Shown: positions 53,338-62,985, numbered from the stretch's first letter. The stretch: DNA of 64,000 bases from Desulfobacter postgatei 2ac9 (GCF_000233695.2 NZ_CM001488.1:1110792-1174791); one strand, 5' to 3'. Numbers and translations are program-made. The notes: generated from the sequence alone by a model not told the origin.

Positions 53338-53351
53338 AATGATGTTAAATT

Positions 53352-55370
53352 TTATTTCCGGAATTTGATTATCAGGATGGCAATATCATCGGACTGGGCC
53401 GCAGAATCGGCATGTTCCCGAATGCGGTCTAAAAGATTATGCGCTATTTTTTTCGACGGCAGATCCCTGTCTTTTGACACTTCATCAATCATCCGTTGAT
53501 TTGAAAATTGCTCCCCGTCTTTGTTCATGGCCTCGTTAACCCCATCCGTATATAACATAAAACCCTGTCCATTATTAAGGGTTAAGGTGCTGTCCGAATA
53601 AATGATGCCCGGCATGGCACCGACAGGGGGGTCTTTTTTTTCTTCTATAAAACGGGCCCCGTCATGGTTGATCATAATGGGCGGGCAGTGTCCGCCATTG
53701 GCATAGACAATCCGGCCTGTTTGAATATTCAAAATCCCGATGATAAGGGTAACAAACATGGAACGGGGATTGTCGGAGCTTAATACATTGTTGATACTGG
53801 TCATCATCCGGGCAGGTGATACATCCTTGCCGCTGAATACTCGGATAAGGGTCCGGCTGACCACCATGAACAGGGCTGCAGGCACACCTTTGTGGGAAAC
53901 ATCACCTAAAGTAAAAACAACATGCTCGTCATCAAGCCGGAAAAAATCATAAAGATCTCCACCGATTTCCTTGGCCGGCTCCAACGTGGCATACAGATCT
54001 ATATGATCAAATTCAAGCAGCCCCGGAAAGGTTTTCGGCACCATGCCCAACTGGATTTCCCTGGCAATCCCCAGTTCACTTTCAATCCGCTGTCTGTCTG
54101 AGGTGATGTTGATCAAATCCTGGATGTTTCGGCTTAGTTCGTGGCGCATAAGGATAAATGACGCAGCCAGGTCTCCCACCTCATCTTTGTGATTTTCAGC
54201 CAGGTCATCCACCGGCGTTGCCTTTTCCATGGGGGTGGTAAAATTGAGTTTTGGAATTTCTCTGGCATAGGATGACAGGCGTTGCAAGGGTGTAGCGATC
54301 CGGCTGACGACCAGAATAATGGCCACAAGACCGGCCATGAACATCATTACGATGATCAGGCTCTGCCGGATAACCAGACGCTGGGCCGGCAGTTTGATCT
54401 CCTGCAAAGGAATGATGACACTGATATACCATTTAAAGGGTTTGAAATAATAACAATAGGCGATCATTTTTTTTGCATTTTTATCGGGCATGTCAGGCAG
54501 ATAATGAAAGTGTGAAAATTCAGCAGATGCGTTTTGACGGATATCGTCATTTATCATATTACCGGTGATTCGATTGAGCCGGGTACCCATGGCCTGAGAC
54601 GCACTTGCCAACTGCGGAATCAGTGCGGCACCTGATTCATCAAAAATATAGACAAAGCCGCTGTCAGCGATTTTCAGACTTTGGGTATAATCTGTCAAAG
54701 AGAGGATGATCTGTTCTTTCTGTTTTTCCGCCAGGGCCTGGAGCTGGCTGATATCCACGGAGACGCCGATGGTTAGTGACCAGGGTGTAAATGGTTTGAA
54801 ATAGGCAAGCACCGATGCGTTTTCCTGGCTCTGGTCAAAGTTGAACGCAGCAAAGTCCCCTCTTGGGGTTAAGTGATCAAACTGCATGACCTGGGATAGG
54901 TTTCTGTGTTTGACATCCATTAATGATTTTAAAGAAAGGGCGGTTACCTGCGCATTGGACGATGCTATTATATTGGATTGTGCATCAATGATGTAATGCT
55001 CGACATTATCAAAAGGGGCTGTTTCAAGCCAGGAGAGTGCGTGTTTAAGTCCGTTTGTCTCCTGTGATTCACCCTTTGCGGCAAAGCCTTCAAATACCGA
55101 TGCGATAACCTCGGTCGTGTTCTTTAACTGGCTGCGTTTTAAAAGGGTCAGGGTCCGTTTTTCCTTCAAAAGGTTGCGGTAATCTGCTTCAATAATCAAA
55201 TCCAGGGCGTGCAGAATGTTCAACGCGGAATCCTGCTGGGCCGTCAGCATGGCGTTACCCACATCCCGGTGGGTGGAAAAGATGTTAACCAGGGTAGATA
55301 TCACCATGACCAAAATAACAGCAAATAAAATTTTCCCCTTAATGGTTGAGAACATTGCGGTTTTGATCAC
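53352..55370 (-). CDS. Membrane sensor SpoIIE-type (PP2C) phosphatase
   Basis: A 672-residue receptor phosphatase of the RsbU/SpoIIE class. It has a first membrane helix (ILFAVILVMVISTLVNIF), a large extracytoplasmic Cache-like sensor (about residues 30-335), a second helix (LIIVMMFMAGLVAIILVV), a HAMP region (ATPLQRLSSYAREIP) and the phosphatase. The metal-binding parts are GGDLYDFF, LGDVSHKGVPAALFM, YANGGHCPP, YTDGVNEAM and QSDDIAIL. Such enzymes dephosphorylate STAS anti-sigma antagonists; none is in the window. It is the first gene of the operon. Confidence 0.93.
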   Translation of the reverse strand: MIKTAMFSTIKGKILFAVILVMVISTLVNIFSTHRDVGNAMLTAQQDSALNILHALDLIIEADYRNLLKEKRTLTLLKRSQLKNTTEVIASVFEGFAAKGESQETNGLKHALSWLETAPFDNVEHYIIDAQSNIIASSNAQVTALSLKSLMDVKHRNLSQVMQFDHLTPRGDFAAFNFDQSQENASVLAYFKPFTPWSLTIGVSVDISQLQALAEKQKEQIILSLTDYTQSLKIADSGFVYIFDESGAALIPQLASASQAMGTRLNRITGNMINDDIRQNASAEFSHFHYLPDMPDKNAKKMIAYCYYFKPFKWYISVIIPLQEIKLPAQRLVIRQSLIIVMMFMAGLVAIILVVSRIATPLQRLSSYAREIPKLNFTTPMEKATPVDDLAENHKDEVGDLAASFILMRHELSRNIQDLINITSDRQRIESELGIAREIQLGMVPKTFPGLLEFDHIDLYATLEPAKEIGGDLYDFFRLDDEHVVFTLGDVSHKGVPAALFMVVSRTLIRVFSGKDVSPARMMTSINNVLSSDNPRSMFVTLIIGILNIQTGRIVYANGGHCPPIMINHDGARFIEEKKDPPVGAMPGIIYSDSTLTLNNGQGFMLYTDGVNEAMNKDGEQFSNQRMIDEVSKDRDLPSKKIAHNLLDRIREHADSAAQSDDIAILIIKFRK

Positions 55371-55627
55371 TCCTCATCTATACTAAACTGTTACGGCTGC
55401 CATCGTAAACAGAACTCAGGTTTTACATTCAACACGGTTAGCCTATACCACAGTCGGCCCGCAGGTCCATACAATTTTATAAAATCGTAAAGCGGCGTTG
55501 ATATTTTTATTTCTTCCGGCCCGGTTCTATTCGGGTATTGTATTGTTGCTGATATTTGTATACGCTGCACTCAGGTTTTTTGGCTTAGGAATTTGAAAAA
55601 AATGCCCTAAATGGCTGAGTTATAAAT

Positions 55628-57667
55628 ATGGGTCAACGGTTTTTATCGACAATTAAAGGTAAAATCATTGTTTATGTGACCCTGGTGATGGTTATCTCAA
55701 CCGCTGTCAATCTCTATTTCACCAACAGGGATGTGGGACAGGCCATGTTGGTGACCCAGGAAAAATCAGCCCGTAATATTTTGCACTCCTTTTATCTGGT
55801 AATTCGCGAGAATTATCATCAACTTCTGACTTCCAAGCGGGCAATGACCCTGACCAAGCGCAATCAACTCAAACAAAAAGCGCGAATGATTCAATCTGTT
55901 TTTACCGGTTTCTGTACCGCCGTTACTCCCGGGGATGATTCCCGGTCAGGGATTCAAAAGGCCCTTGCATGGATTAACAATATCCCCTTTGAAAACACCG
56001 ATTTTTACATTATGGATGAGGAGTTTAACCTGATTTCAAGCTCGAATAAAAAGATGCGCAAAGGGGCTTACAGAACCATTGAGGATATTAAAGACAGAAA
56101 AATTGCCGAAGTGATGCAGTTTGACAACTTGAACCACCACGGTGATTTTGCAATCTTCAACACGGTTGGAGAAAACGGCCGATCCGGTCACGTCCTGGCT
56201 TTTTTTCTGCCGTTTCCGCCCCGGAAATATACCATTGGGGTATCCGTGGACATCAGTGGCATTGAAGCTCAAGCCCAGGCAGAGAAGGAAAAATGTATCT
56301 CTTCCCTGAATGAATATGCCGGCCGACTGACTATCACTAAAAGCGGATTTGTTTGTATGGTTGGTGCAGATGATACAATCCTGATTCCGCCCCCTGATCT
56401 TGGTGAAAACACCACCAAAGACATTATCCGCTGTATTAAAGAAAAGACAGGTATCCAGCAGATCCGAACCACGGATATTGCAGATATTTCGGAAATCAGA
56501 TATGTTGCCCGGTCGGATAACGGCGGCAGCCGGACCATGATTATTTACAGCACCTATTTTAAACCGTTCAAGTGGTATACCGGTGTTGTTATTCCCCTCA
56601 ATGAGATCAATGCCGCTGCAAAACAACTGGTTGTACGGCAGAGCATTATTATCGGCCTGATGTGTATAGTCGGCATTATTGCCGTCTTTGTTCTGGTTTC
56701 CCGGATTTCAAAACCATTGACTCTTTTATCCCATTATGCAAGGCGGCTGCCCCGGCGGGATCTTTCCAAACCTTTGCCGGAAGATTCACCCATTGATGCA
56801 TTGATAAAAAAACATAAGGATGAAGTTGGTACCCTTGCCGCATCTTTTCTCCTCATGCGTCGGGAATTGAATAAGAATATTCAGAACCTTATTCAGAGTA
56901 CGACAGCCCGGCTCCGTATGGAAAGTGACTTGAATATCGCAAGGGAGATTCAGCTGGGTATGGTGCCCAAAACCTTTCCGTTTTTTGCTGATCATCCGGA
57001 ATTTGATTTGTATGCCATGCTTACGCCTGCAAAAGAAGTGGGCGGGGATCTATATGATTTTTTTCTTATTGATGAGGACCGTCTGTGCTTTACCCTGGGC
57101 GATGTGTCTGAAAAAGGGGTGCCCTCGGCATTGTTCATGGTGATCACCCGTACCCTGATTCGGACGTTGAGTGAAAAGATGGAATCCCCAGGTATCGTCA
57201 TGGAAGAAATAAATGAGATTTTAAGCGCTGACAATCCAAGATCCATGTTTGTCAGGCTTGTCATCGGTATTTTCAATTTTAGGACCGGTGAAATCCTTTA
57301 TGCCAATGGCGGGCATAACCCGCCTGTGGTCATGCCCTGCAACAGTGAATGCTATTTTAAAAAAGGGAATACTCAACCCGTAGTGGGGGCTCTTCCCGGC
57401 ATTTCATACACTGACATATCATTGCGCCTTGAACCCCAAGACAGTTTTTTTCTGTACACCGACGGTGTGAATGAAGCCATGGATGCCGATTCTAAACAGT
57501 TTTCCAGCGAACGCCAGCTGGCTGTCCTGGAATTTAATAAAGAAAATAGTGCGGAACAGGTGATCAATGCTGTGCTTGGCGCTGTCCGGAAACATGCCGG
57601 AAACGCTGTTCAGTCAGATGATATTGCTATGCTGATGATCAAATATCAGGGATCGGATTTCATTTAA
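55628..57667 (+). CDS. Membrane sensor SpoIIE-type (PP2C) phosphatase, paralog
   Basis: A 679-residue close paralog of the divergently transcribed phosphatase, with the same layout: helix (IIVYVTLVMVISTAVNLYF), Cache-like sensor, helix (SIIIGLMCIVGIIAVFVLV), HAMP, and the PP2C core (GGDLYDFFLIDED, LGDVSEKGVPSALFM, YANGGHNPP, YTDGVNEAMDAD, QSDDIAML). The sensor halves differ more than the catalytic halves, suggesting a duplication followed by ligand divergence. Its last 8 bases overlap the convergent DUF3124 gene. Confidence 0.93.
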   Translation: MGQRFLSTIKGKIIVYVTLVMVISTAVNLYFTNRDVGQAMLVTQEKSARNILHSFYLVIRENYHQLLTSKRAMTLTKRNQLKQKARMIQSVFTGFCTAVTPGDDSRSGIQKALAWINNIPFENTDFYIMDEEFNLISSSNKKMRKGAYRTIEDIKDRKIAEVMQFDNLNHHGDFAIFNTVGENGRSGHVLAFFLPFPPRKYTIGVSVDISGIEAQAQAEKEKCISSLNEYAGRLTITKSGFVCMVGADDTILIPPPDLGENTTKDIIRCIKEKTGIQQIRTTDIADISEIRYVARSDNGGSRTMIIYSTYFKPFKWYTGVVIPLNEINAAAKQLVVRQSIIIGLMCIVGIIAVFVLVSRISKPLTLLSHYARRLPRRDLSKPLPEDSPIDALIKKHKDEVGTLAASFLLMRRELNKNIQNLIQSTTARLRMESDLNIAREIQLGMVPKTFPFFADHPEFDLYAMLTPAKEVGGDLYDFFLIDEDRLCFTLGDVSEKGVPSALFMVITRTLIRTLSEKMESPGIVMEEINEILSADNPRSMFVRLVIGIFNFRTGEILYANGGHNPPVVMPCNSECYFKKGNTQPVVGALPGISYTDISLRLEPQDSFFLYTDGVNEAMDADSKQFSSERQLAVLEFNKENSAEQVINAVLGAVRKHAGNAVQSDDIAMLMIKYQGSDFI

Positions 57668-58133
57668 AAGGGATAAGAATCTGGCCCCGGGACGTGAAAG
57701 AAGACCTTGAGCCGATCATGATGGTTTCCATGATCGGGGGATTTACTGGCTTTTCAGATCGCCATTCAACAATAAAATTGGCCCCGGCCCCTCCGGCCTT
57801 ATCGTCATAATCGACAACATAGCGTATGGATTCAAGGGGCTTTAGAGAAATAGGTGAGGGGAGGTATTTTTTTAAAAGAGTGCCTTTGGTGTTGTAGTAA
57901 TCTACCGACACAACCTCAATGCCATGAGACATGTCCGTATTGCGGATGCTTAAAGTCACGGTTAAAAACGTGGGGATCTGTCTGTTGCCTGTGTAAATAT
58001 GTGAATATGCCGGGACATAAACCTTTTGTCCCTTTGAAAGATTCGGGGCTTGCTGAGCAAAAGCCGTACCCCTTACACATAATAACAGGCCAATCAACAA
58101 AATCGGATAACCCAGTATATATTTTTTTACCAT
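57660..58133 (-). CDS. DUF3124 family exported protein
   Basis: A 157-residue protein with a signal peptide (YILGYPILLIGLLLCVRGTA, cleavage after AFA). The DUF3124 pattern is clear: KVYVPAYSHIYTG, TVTLSIRNTDMSHGI, VDYYNTKGTLLKKYL and GGAGANFIVEW. Function is unknown; the domain is beta-rich and probably sits in the periplasm or on a membrane. It converges with the sensor phosphatase gene. Confidence 0.9.
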   Translation of the reverse strand: MVKKYILGYPILLIGLLLCVRGTAFAQQAPNLSKGQKVYVPAYSHIYTGNRQIPTFLTVTLSIRNTDMSHGIEVVSVDYYNTKGTLLKKYLPSPISLKPLESIRYVVDYDDKAGGAGANFIVEWRSEKPVNPPIMETIMIGSRSSFTSRGQILIPFK

Positions 58134-58510
58134 TATTTTTTTTACCTTTAAGAAAAGCTGTTTGACACGGGAACGTGTTTTTCATCGTTTGGGTTAAGAT
58201 TAACCTGAATGTGCGCATTTTTGCAACCCTGGTCGATAAAAATCTTCGCCTGTGTCTTTATTGTTTTCTCAGTCAGCGGTAGCCCTTCTTTAATCGACAA
58301 GAGGGTCATTAATTGTAAAAAAATTGAACTGATTGTCAGTAAAGCGCGGTTAATTTTTCTAAAATTCCAGTAACAAAAAGCGTTTTCGTATCTTCAACGG
58401 CATGATATAGAGAATACATTATTGGGTGGGGGGTTTAACATCACCGTCACCAAGATTCAACCCAGCGAACTCAATGTGCTATAGCCGGTTTTGTAGGGGG
58501 TAGCGATCAG
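58134..58510. other. Intergenic region, no clear feature
   Basis: A 377-base divergent gap between DUF3124 and the response-regulator gene, holding both promoters. I see no gene or strong hairpin. A GGGTGGGGGG run lies at 58426-58433 and GTAGGGGGTAGCG, the probable ribosome-binding site, just before 58511. Confidence 0.4.
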
Positions 58511-59599
58511 ATGGATAGAATTTTGTTCGTTGATGACGATCTTGCTTTTATGGAGGTCACGCAACGACGCCTGAGAAAAATATTTGATATTGATATCGCC
58601 CAAGGTGGCCGGGAAGGCCTCAACGCGGTGGCGGGAAAGGGGCCTTATGCCGTCGTAATCACCGACCTGCATATGAATGGCATGGACGGATTCGAGTTTG
58701 TGGAGAAGGCAAAAAAAATAGACCCTGACAGCGTAATTGTGATGCTTACCGGCCACGGCAATCTTGATGTTTCTTTAAAGGCGCTGAACGGGGGTAAAAT
58801 TTTTAAGTTCCTGATAAAACCCTGCAAGCCCCATGTACTTGAAAAGACACTGCAGGAATGCGTCGAACAATACCACAGGAACAGCCATCTGGTCAAAACA
58901 CCCGAAGCTTCACCTACCAACAGAGATAAAATACTTATCGTCGATGATGATCCGGAAGTATTAAGTGTATTTACGACAGCAGTGAATGCCACAGATCAGT
59001 GCGATGTACTCACAGCCGAAAACGGCAAGATAGCCCTCGAACTTATAAAATTCATAAAAATACATGTGATCGTAACCGATCTTGACATACCGGATATGGG
59101 CGGTATCCAGTTGTTAAAAGCCACGCACAGGCGTGAACCGAATATGGACCTGTTTTTGATGACTTGGCGGCCAGCATCTGAATTCCAAAATTCGGTGCCG
59201 GAGATCACTCTGAACGCCATTTTTGAAAAGCCGCTCGATATGCAGGCGGTTCTGGAGAAGATTTGGTCCGCCCTGCGATCCAATCGAAAAGGAGAAATTA
59301 AAGGGTTTGGTACGGCGGCCTTTCTCCAAATGATCGAAATGGAAGAAAAGACATGCACTCTCCAGGTACGATCAGCCGACAAGGTCGGATTTTTGTTTTT
59401 CAGGAAAGGCCAGTTGATTGCAGCTGAAACCGGGGACCTGAAAAACGAGGATGCGGCTTATGATATCATAAACTGGAAGGATGCCACTTTTGAAGTCGCC
59501 CGGCCAGATGCTGAAAAGCACACTGAAATCAATCGCACCCTCATGCATATTCTGGTTGAAGCGGCCCGCAGGCATGACGAAGCGGAGGCAGATAAATGA
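58511..59599 (+). CDS. Response regulator with two receiver domains and DUF4388
   Basis: A 362-residue signalling protein. Receiver 1 (1-125) has the acidic pair LFVDDD, the phospho-Asp in VITDLHMNG, the Thr in MLTGHG and the Lys in FLIKPC. Receiver 2 (about 138-255) has LIVDDD, VTDLDIPD, LMTW and EKP. The rest is a DUF4388 domain (FLQMIEMEEKTCTLQVRS, GFLFFRKGQLIAAETG). No DNA-binding domain is present, so output is through protein contact, presumably with the following gene products. A tiny ORF of 25 codons (59596-59674) overlaps its stop by ATGA, perhaps only a spacer. Confidence 0.92.
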   Translation: MDRILFVDDDLAFMEVTQRRLRKIFDIDIAQGGREGLNAVAGKGPYAVVITDLHMNGMDGFEFVEKAKKIDPDSVIVMLTGHGNLDVSLKALNGGKIFKFLIKPCKPHVLEKTLQECVEQYHRNSHLVKTPEASPTNRDKILIVDDDPEVLSVFTTAVNATDQCDVLTAENGKIALELIKFIKIHVIVTDLDIPDMGGIQLLKATHRREPNMDLFLMTWRPASEFQNSVPEITLNAIFEKPLDMQAVLEKIWSALRSNRKGEIKGFGTAAFLQMIEMEEKTCTLQVRSADKVGFLFFRKGQLIAAETGDLKNEDAAYDIINWKDATFEVARPDAEKHTEINRTLMHILVEAARRHDEAEADK

Positions 59600-59662
59600 C
59601 CGAAATTCAGCACACCTTCTTAAACAATCTGTATCTTTCGGCAGAGAGGACGACCATAAGAG

Positions 59663-60937
59663 ATGGAAGATAAAACGGCGCACCTGGAAATAGAGGATTT
59701 TCTGATGGCCGAAGGATTCGTATCCTCCGAAGAGATGGCCGAAGCCAGAGGCATCCGGAAGACTCATATTGAGCAATCTAAAAAACAATTGGGTTTTATC
59801 CTCTTAGGCCAAAAAAAAATAACCCAGGAACAATTGAAGAAGCTGCTGTTCCTTCAGGAAATGCAGTGGCAGATGGGTAAACGGGCAGTTGAAAAGGGCA
59901 TGCTCTCTCAGGAGCAGCTGGAGGAAGGCCAAAGGCAGGTCAAACAGTCTGGTCGCTCCCTGAGCCGATTTTTAGTTAAAAAAGGGTATCTTTCAGATAT
60001 GGATCGAAAAAAACTGGTTTACGAGCAGCTGGACACCCTTTTCCTTGTCAAACTGGCCGTCAAACACCGGCTGATCCAGGAGAGCGATCTGGAATCGGTG
60101 TTAAAGCTCAAGCATTACAAAAAATCAACATGTGAAATTCTGTATGAACAAAATCGTGTCACCCTGTCCGAACTAAATCTGGCTTTCCGCAGATTCAGCC
60201 GTGACCTCAAGCTGGGGCAGATTCTGTTACAGCAGGCCTTGATCCATGAGGCGGATCTTGAAAAGGCCCTTGCATTGCAGTCCGCCGCCCATAAGGCGCT
60301 TGGCAAAATACTTTTAGAAAATAAATGGGTTGCCCTAGACCAGCTCTACTTTGCTCTTTCCATTCAGTACAACACCCCGTTCCAGAAACTTGACGGATAT
60401 ATTTATTATGAAAAACAAAAGATAGAACTGCGCAGTATAATCGGCCAACGCTATGCCTGTGAACATCAAATTCTCCCTCTTTTCTGGAACGGTGACAACC
60501 TTACCCTCGCAGTCTCCAATCCGGCCAGGATCTGGAGCATGCAAGATCTGAAATCTCGCCATCCGAGCATTCAGATGACCTGTGTGCTGATCACTGATGA
60601 AAAATTTGAACAGTTATACGCCCTGCTTTATGGAGAGGTCCTGCCCAGGCCTGTCCAGAGGTTTTTGTCCGGGCAGCAGAATTCAGAGGGAGCCGTGGTG
60701 GTGATCGATAATCTGAAAGAACAGCACGCCCAGATCAAATTGTTGTACCAGGCTTATAAGGCCCAGATGCAAATGGCAGGAGGAGATAAGTCGGTTCCCC
60801 GGGAAGAGATCTGGTTCATCGAATTTATTGAAGAAAATTTCAATACAATCTGCAACACTTACGGTTGCTCCGGCGTCCAATTCAGATGTACCACCAAAGA
60901 GAGGAACCCGGAACTCTTTGCCTCGCCGGTACCATAA
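59663..60937 (+). CDS. Multi-repeat GspE-N/MshEN-type domain protein
   Basis: A 424-residue protein built of repeated MshEN-like units with the pattern LGxxLLx(8-9)LxxxLxxQ: LGFILLGQKKITQEQLKK near residue 43, LGQILLQQALIHEADLEK near 179, and LGKILLENKWVALDQLYF near 213, plus weaker copies near 74-100 and 130-160. MshEN domains at the N-terminus of secretion or pilus ATPases bind cyclic di-GMP through this motif. No ATPase domain follows, so it may be a free-standing c-di-GMP sensor. It sits between a response regulator and a MinD-like ATPase on one strand. Confidence 0.75.
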   Translation: MEDKTAHLEIEDFLMAEGFVSSEEMAEARGIRKTHIEQSKKQLGFILLGQKKITQEQLKKLLFLQEMQWQMGKRAVEKGMLSQEQLEEGQRQVKQSGRSLSRFLVKKGYLSDMDRKKLVYEQLDTLFLVKLAVKHRLIQESDLESVLKLKHYKKSTCEILYEQNRVTLSELNLAFRRFSRDLKLGQILLQQALIHEADLEKALALQSAAHKALGKILLENKWVALDQLYFALSIQYNTPFQKLDGYIYYEKQKIELRSIIGQRYACEHQILPLFWNGDNLTLAVSNPARIWSMQDLKSRHPSIQMTCVLITDEKFEQLYALLYGEVLPRPVQRFLSGQQNSEGAVVVIDNLKEQHAQIKLLYQAYKAQMQMAGGDKSVPREEIWFIEFIEENFNTICNTYGCSGVQFRCTTKERNPELFASPVP

Positions 60938-60951
60938 AAAGGAAGGTATGC

Positions 60952-62079
60952 ATGAAACGGGTGATCACCATTACCAGTGGAAAAGGCGGGGTTGGCAAGA
61001 CCAATATCTGCGTGAATCTGGCGGTTGAGTTTGCCAGAAAAGGATTGCGGCCCTGCATTTTTGATGCGGACCTGGGGTTGGCCAACATCAATATTCTGAT
61101 GGGAATTCGGCCGGAGCACACTCTGGAGGAGGTGGTAAACGGGGAGAAACGCATCCCCGATATTATGATCCACGATACCTGCGGTGTTGACATCATTCCC
61201 GGCGGAACCGGTGTGGAAAAGCTGGCCGCCATGACACCTGAGGATGTCTCCCAACTAATCGAATCCTTCTCTTGCATAGCGGGGTACGATGTACTGCTCT
61301 TCGATACTTCGGCCGGCATATCCAGGCATGTGCTGTCCTTTTGCCTGGCTTCCCAGGAGGTGCTCCTGGTGGTGACCTCCGAACCCACATCGCTGACCGA
61401 TGGGTACTCGCTGTTGAAGGTGCTTTCCCTGAATGGATACCGCGATCCGGTGAAGGTGGTCATGAACAAAGCGAAAAATGAACGTTTTGCCAGGGCTGTA
61501 TTCGATAAATTCAACGAAACGGTGAAACAATATCTTCCCATTGAAATTTCCTATGCCGGCTGCCTTCCCGCCGATGAAACCGTGTCCGCTGCGGTCACCC
61601 GGCAGCGTCCTTTTAGTTTGCTGTATCCTAGAGCCCGCGCTGCAGCGGGCATTGAGCAGTTGGCTGGATTTCTGCTCGACAATCCAGGCATCAATACATG
61701 TGACAGTGCGTTTGAAAAATTTTGGGAAAAGTATATGGAAATCGCGGGGACTCCTATAAAACTGCCGAAAGGGAAAAAAAAATCAACCATGGCCCCGGAG
61801 ACAGCCCCAAAATCTCTCCAACCGCCTTCAGCCCAAGCACCTGTTTCTGTAGGAGACAATCCCCTGTCCGACCAGATATTGACATCTTTAAATGAATTGA
61901 CCACCATCATCACCGATATGTCGGCTGAATTCAGAGAATTTCGGCGCACACTGACAGGGCAAGCCAATGACAGTGCCACCCCCGGTGATCCCGAAAATGA
62001 CCTATGGGTACCACAACTGCCGCCTATCATTTTCCTTGATTTTGAAGCGTATAAGAAAAAAAAACAGCAGGAGATCTGA
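60952..62079 (+). CDS. MinD/FlhG-like ATPase with C-terminal extension
   Basis: A 375-residue deviant Walker ATPase of the MinD/ParA class. Walker A is KGGVGKT with the deviant Lys, followed by FDADLGLANINILMG and the switch DTSAGISRHV. LGLANINILMG and the middle region resemble FlhG/FleN, which sets the number and place of flagella or pili. After the ATPase (about residue 265) comes a Lys/Pro-rich linker, a helix (LSDQILTSLNELTTIITDM) and a conserved-looking end PPIIFLDFEAYKKKK. ATG 60952 (AAGGAAGG upstream) is chosen; the earlier frame overlaps the previous gene. Confidence 0.9.
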   Translation: MKRVITITSGKGGVGKTNICVNLAVEFARKGLRPCIFDADLGLANINILMGIRPEHTLEEVVNGEKRIPDIMIHDTCGVDIIPGGTGVEKLAAMTPEDVSQLIESFSCIAGYDVLLFDTSAGISRHVLSFCLASQEVLLVVTSEPTSLTDGYSLLKVLSLNGYRDPVKVVMNKAKNERFARAVFDKFNETVKQYLPIEISYAGCLPADETVSAAVTRQRPFSLLYPRARAAAGIEQLAGFLLDNPGINTCDSAFEKFWEKYMEIAGTPIKLPKGKKKSTMAPETAPKSLQPPSAQAPVSVGDNPLSDQILTSLNELTTIITDMSAEFREFRRTLTGQANDSATPGDPENDLWVPQLPPIIFLDFEAYKKKKQQEI

Positions 62080-62112
62080 CGCCGCCCCTTTTTACATGAT
62101 GCATCTTACGAC

Positions 62113-62985
62113 TCAAGGAGATGTACCGTTCTTCATGAACTGATAAATTGCAGAAAAATCTTTCCGGCCCAAGCCGTCTTGTTTTGCTGCGGCGTAAATT
62201 TCTTTTGCCGAATTTGCCAGCGGCAGGGGCTGTCCCTCTTCATATGCGGTCAAGGTTGCCAGGTGAAGATCCTTGTGCATCCACTCCAAAGGGAATTGGA
62301 CTTCAAAATCATTTTTGCGGATCATCTCTGCCTTGGCTTGGGTAAACGGTGCACAGACCGACATTTTGGGCAGGGTATCCAGCAGGAAATCCTTTGAAAA
62401 TCCAAGTTTTTCACCCAGCAGTATATTTTCCGAAAGCATGAGCATGGATTGGGCTAACAGCGAATTTACCAACATTTTTAATGCCGTGCCTTTGCCTGGT
62501 TCTCCCACATGCATAACTTTTTGCCCCATGCCTTCCAGCAAGGATTGTACAACATCCAAAACGCTTTTTTCAGCGCCGACAAAGAAAACCAGATCCGCAT
62601 TTTCTGCATTGGGTTTTGTTCCGGATACGGGCGCATCCATGAACCGGATGCCGCACTCTTTTGCCATTAAAAAACTTTTTCTGGAAAAAGAGGGATTCAC
62701 GGTTGAGCAATCCACCCAGATCGCATTTTTTTTCATTGCGGATACAAAACCCTCCTCTGAAAATGCCACCTTTTCAACCACTTCAGGGGAGGCCAGCATG
62801 GTAAATACAACATCGGCACCCTTGACCGCATTTCGATATGAATCCGCCGCAACCGCCCCCTGTGCGACCAATTTTCGAATGGGTGCGGCAGAGCGGTTGA
62901 ACACCGTCAAATTTTTGTTCTTTTTTAATAGATTTGCAGCCATACGGCTGCCCATAATCCCCAGTCCGATAAAGGCAAGTTCCAT
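62113..62985 (-). CDS. NAD(P)-dependent beta-hydroxyacid dehydrogenase
   Basis: A 290-residue enzyme of the 3-hydroxyisobutyrate/beta-hydroxyacid dehydrogenase family. The nucleotide loop is FIGLGIMGSRMAANLL; the substrate motif is DAPVSGTKPNAENADL, and the catalytic Lys lies in GKGTALKMLVNSLL. Substrate could be 3-hydroxyisobutyrate, succinic semialdehyde or another. ATG 62985 follows AAAGGAGG and is preferred to the longer frame. Confidence 0.92.
   Translation of the reverse strand: MELAFIGLGIMGSRMAANLLKKNKNLTVFNRSAAPIRKLVAQGAVAADSYRNAVKGADVVFTMLASPEVVEKVAFSEEGFVSAMKKNAIWVDCSTVNPSFSRKSFLMAKECGIRFMDAPVSGTKPNAENADLVFFVGAEKSVLDVVQSLLEGMGQKVMHVGEPGKGTALKMLVNSLLAQSMLMLSENILLGEKLGFSKDFLLDTLPKMSVCAPFTQAKAEMIRKNDFEVQFPLEWMHKDLHLATLTAYEEGQPLPLANSAKEIYAAAKQDGLGRKDFSAIYQFMKNGTSP

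Noticed and set aside
55371-55627. Shared regulatory palindrome between the two phosphatase genes
   Set aside because: No symmetric motif longer than chance was found in the 257-base gap.
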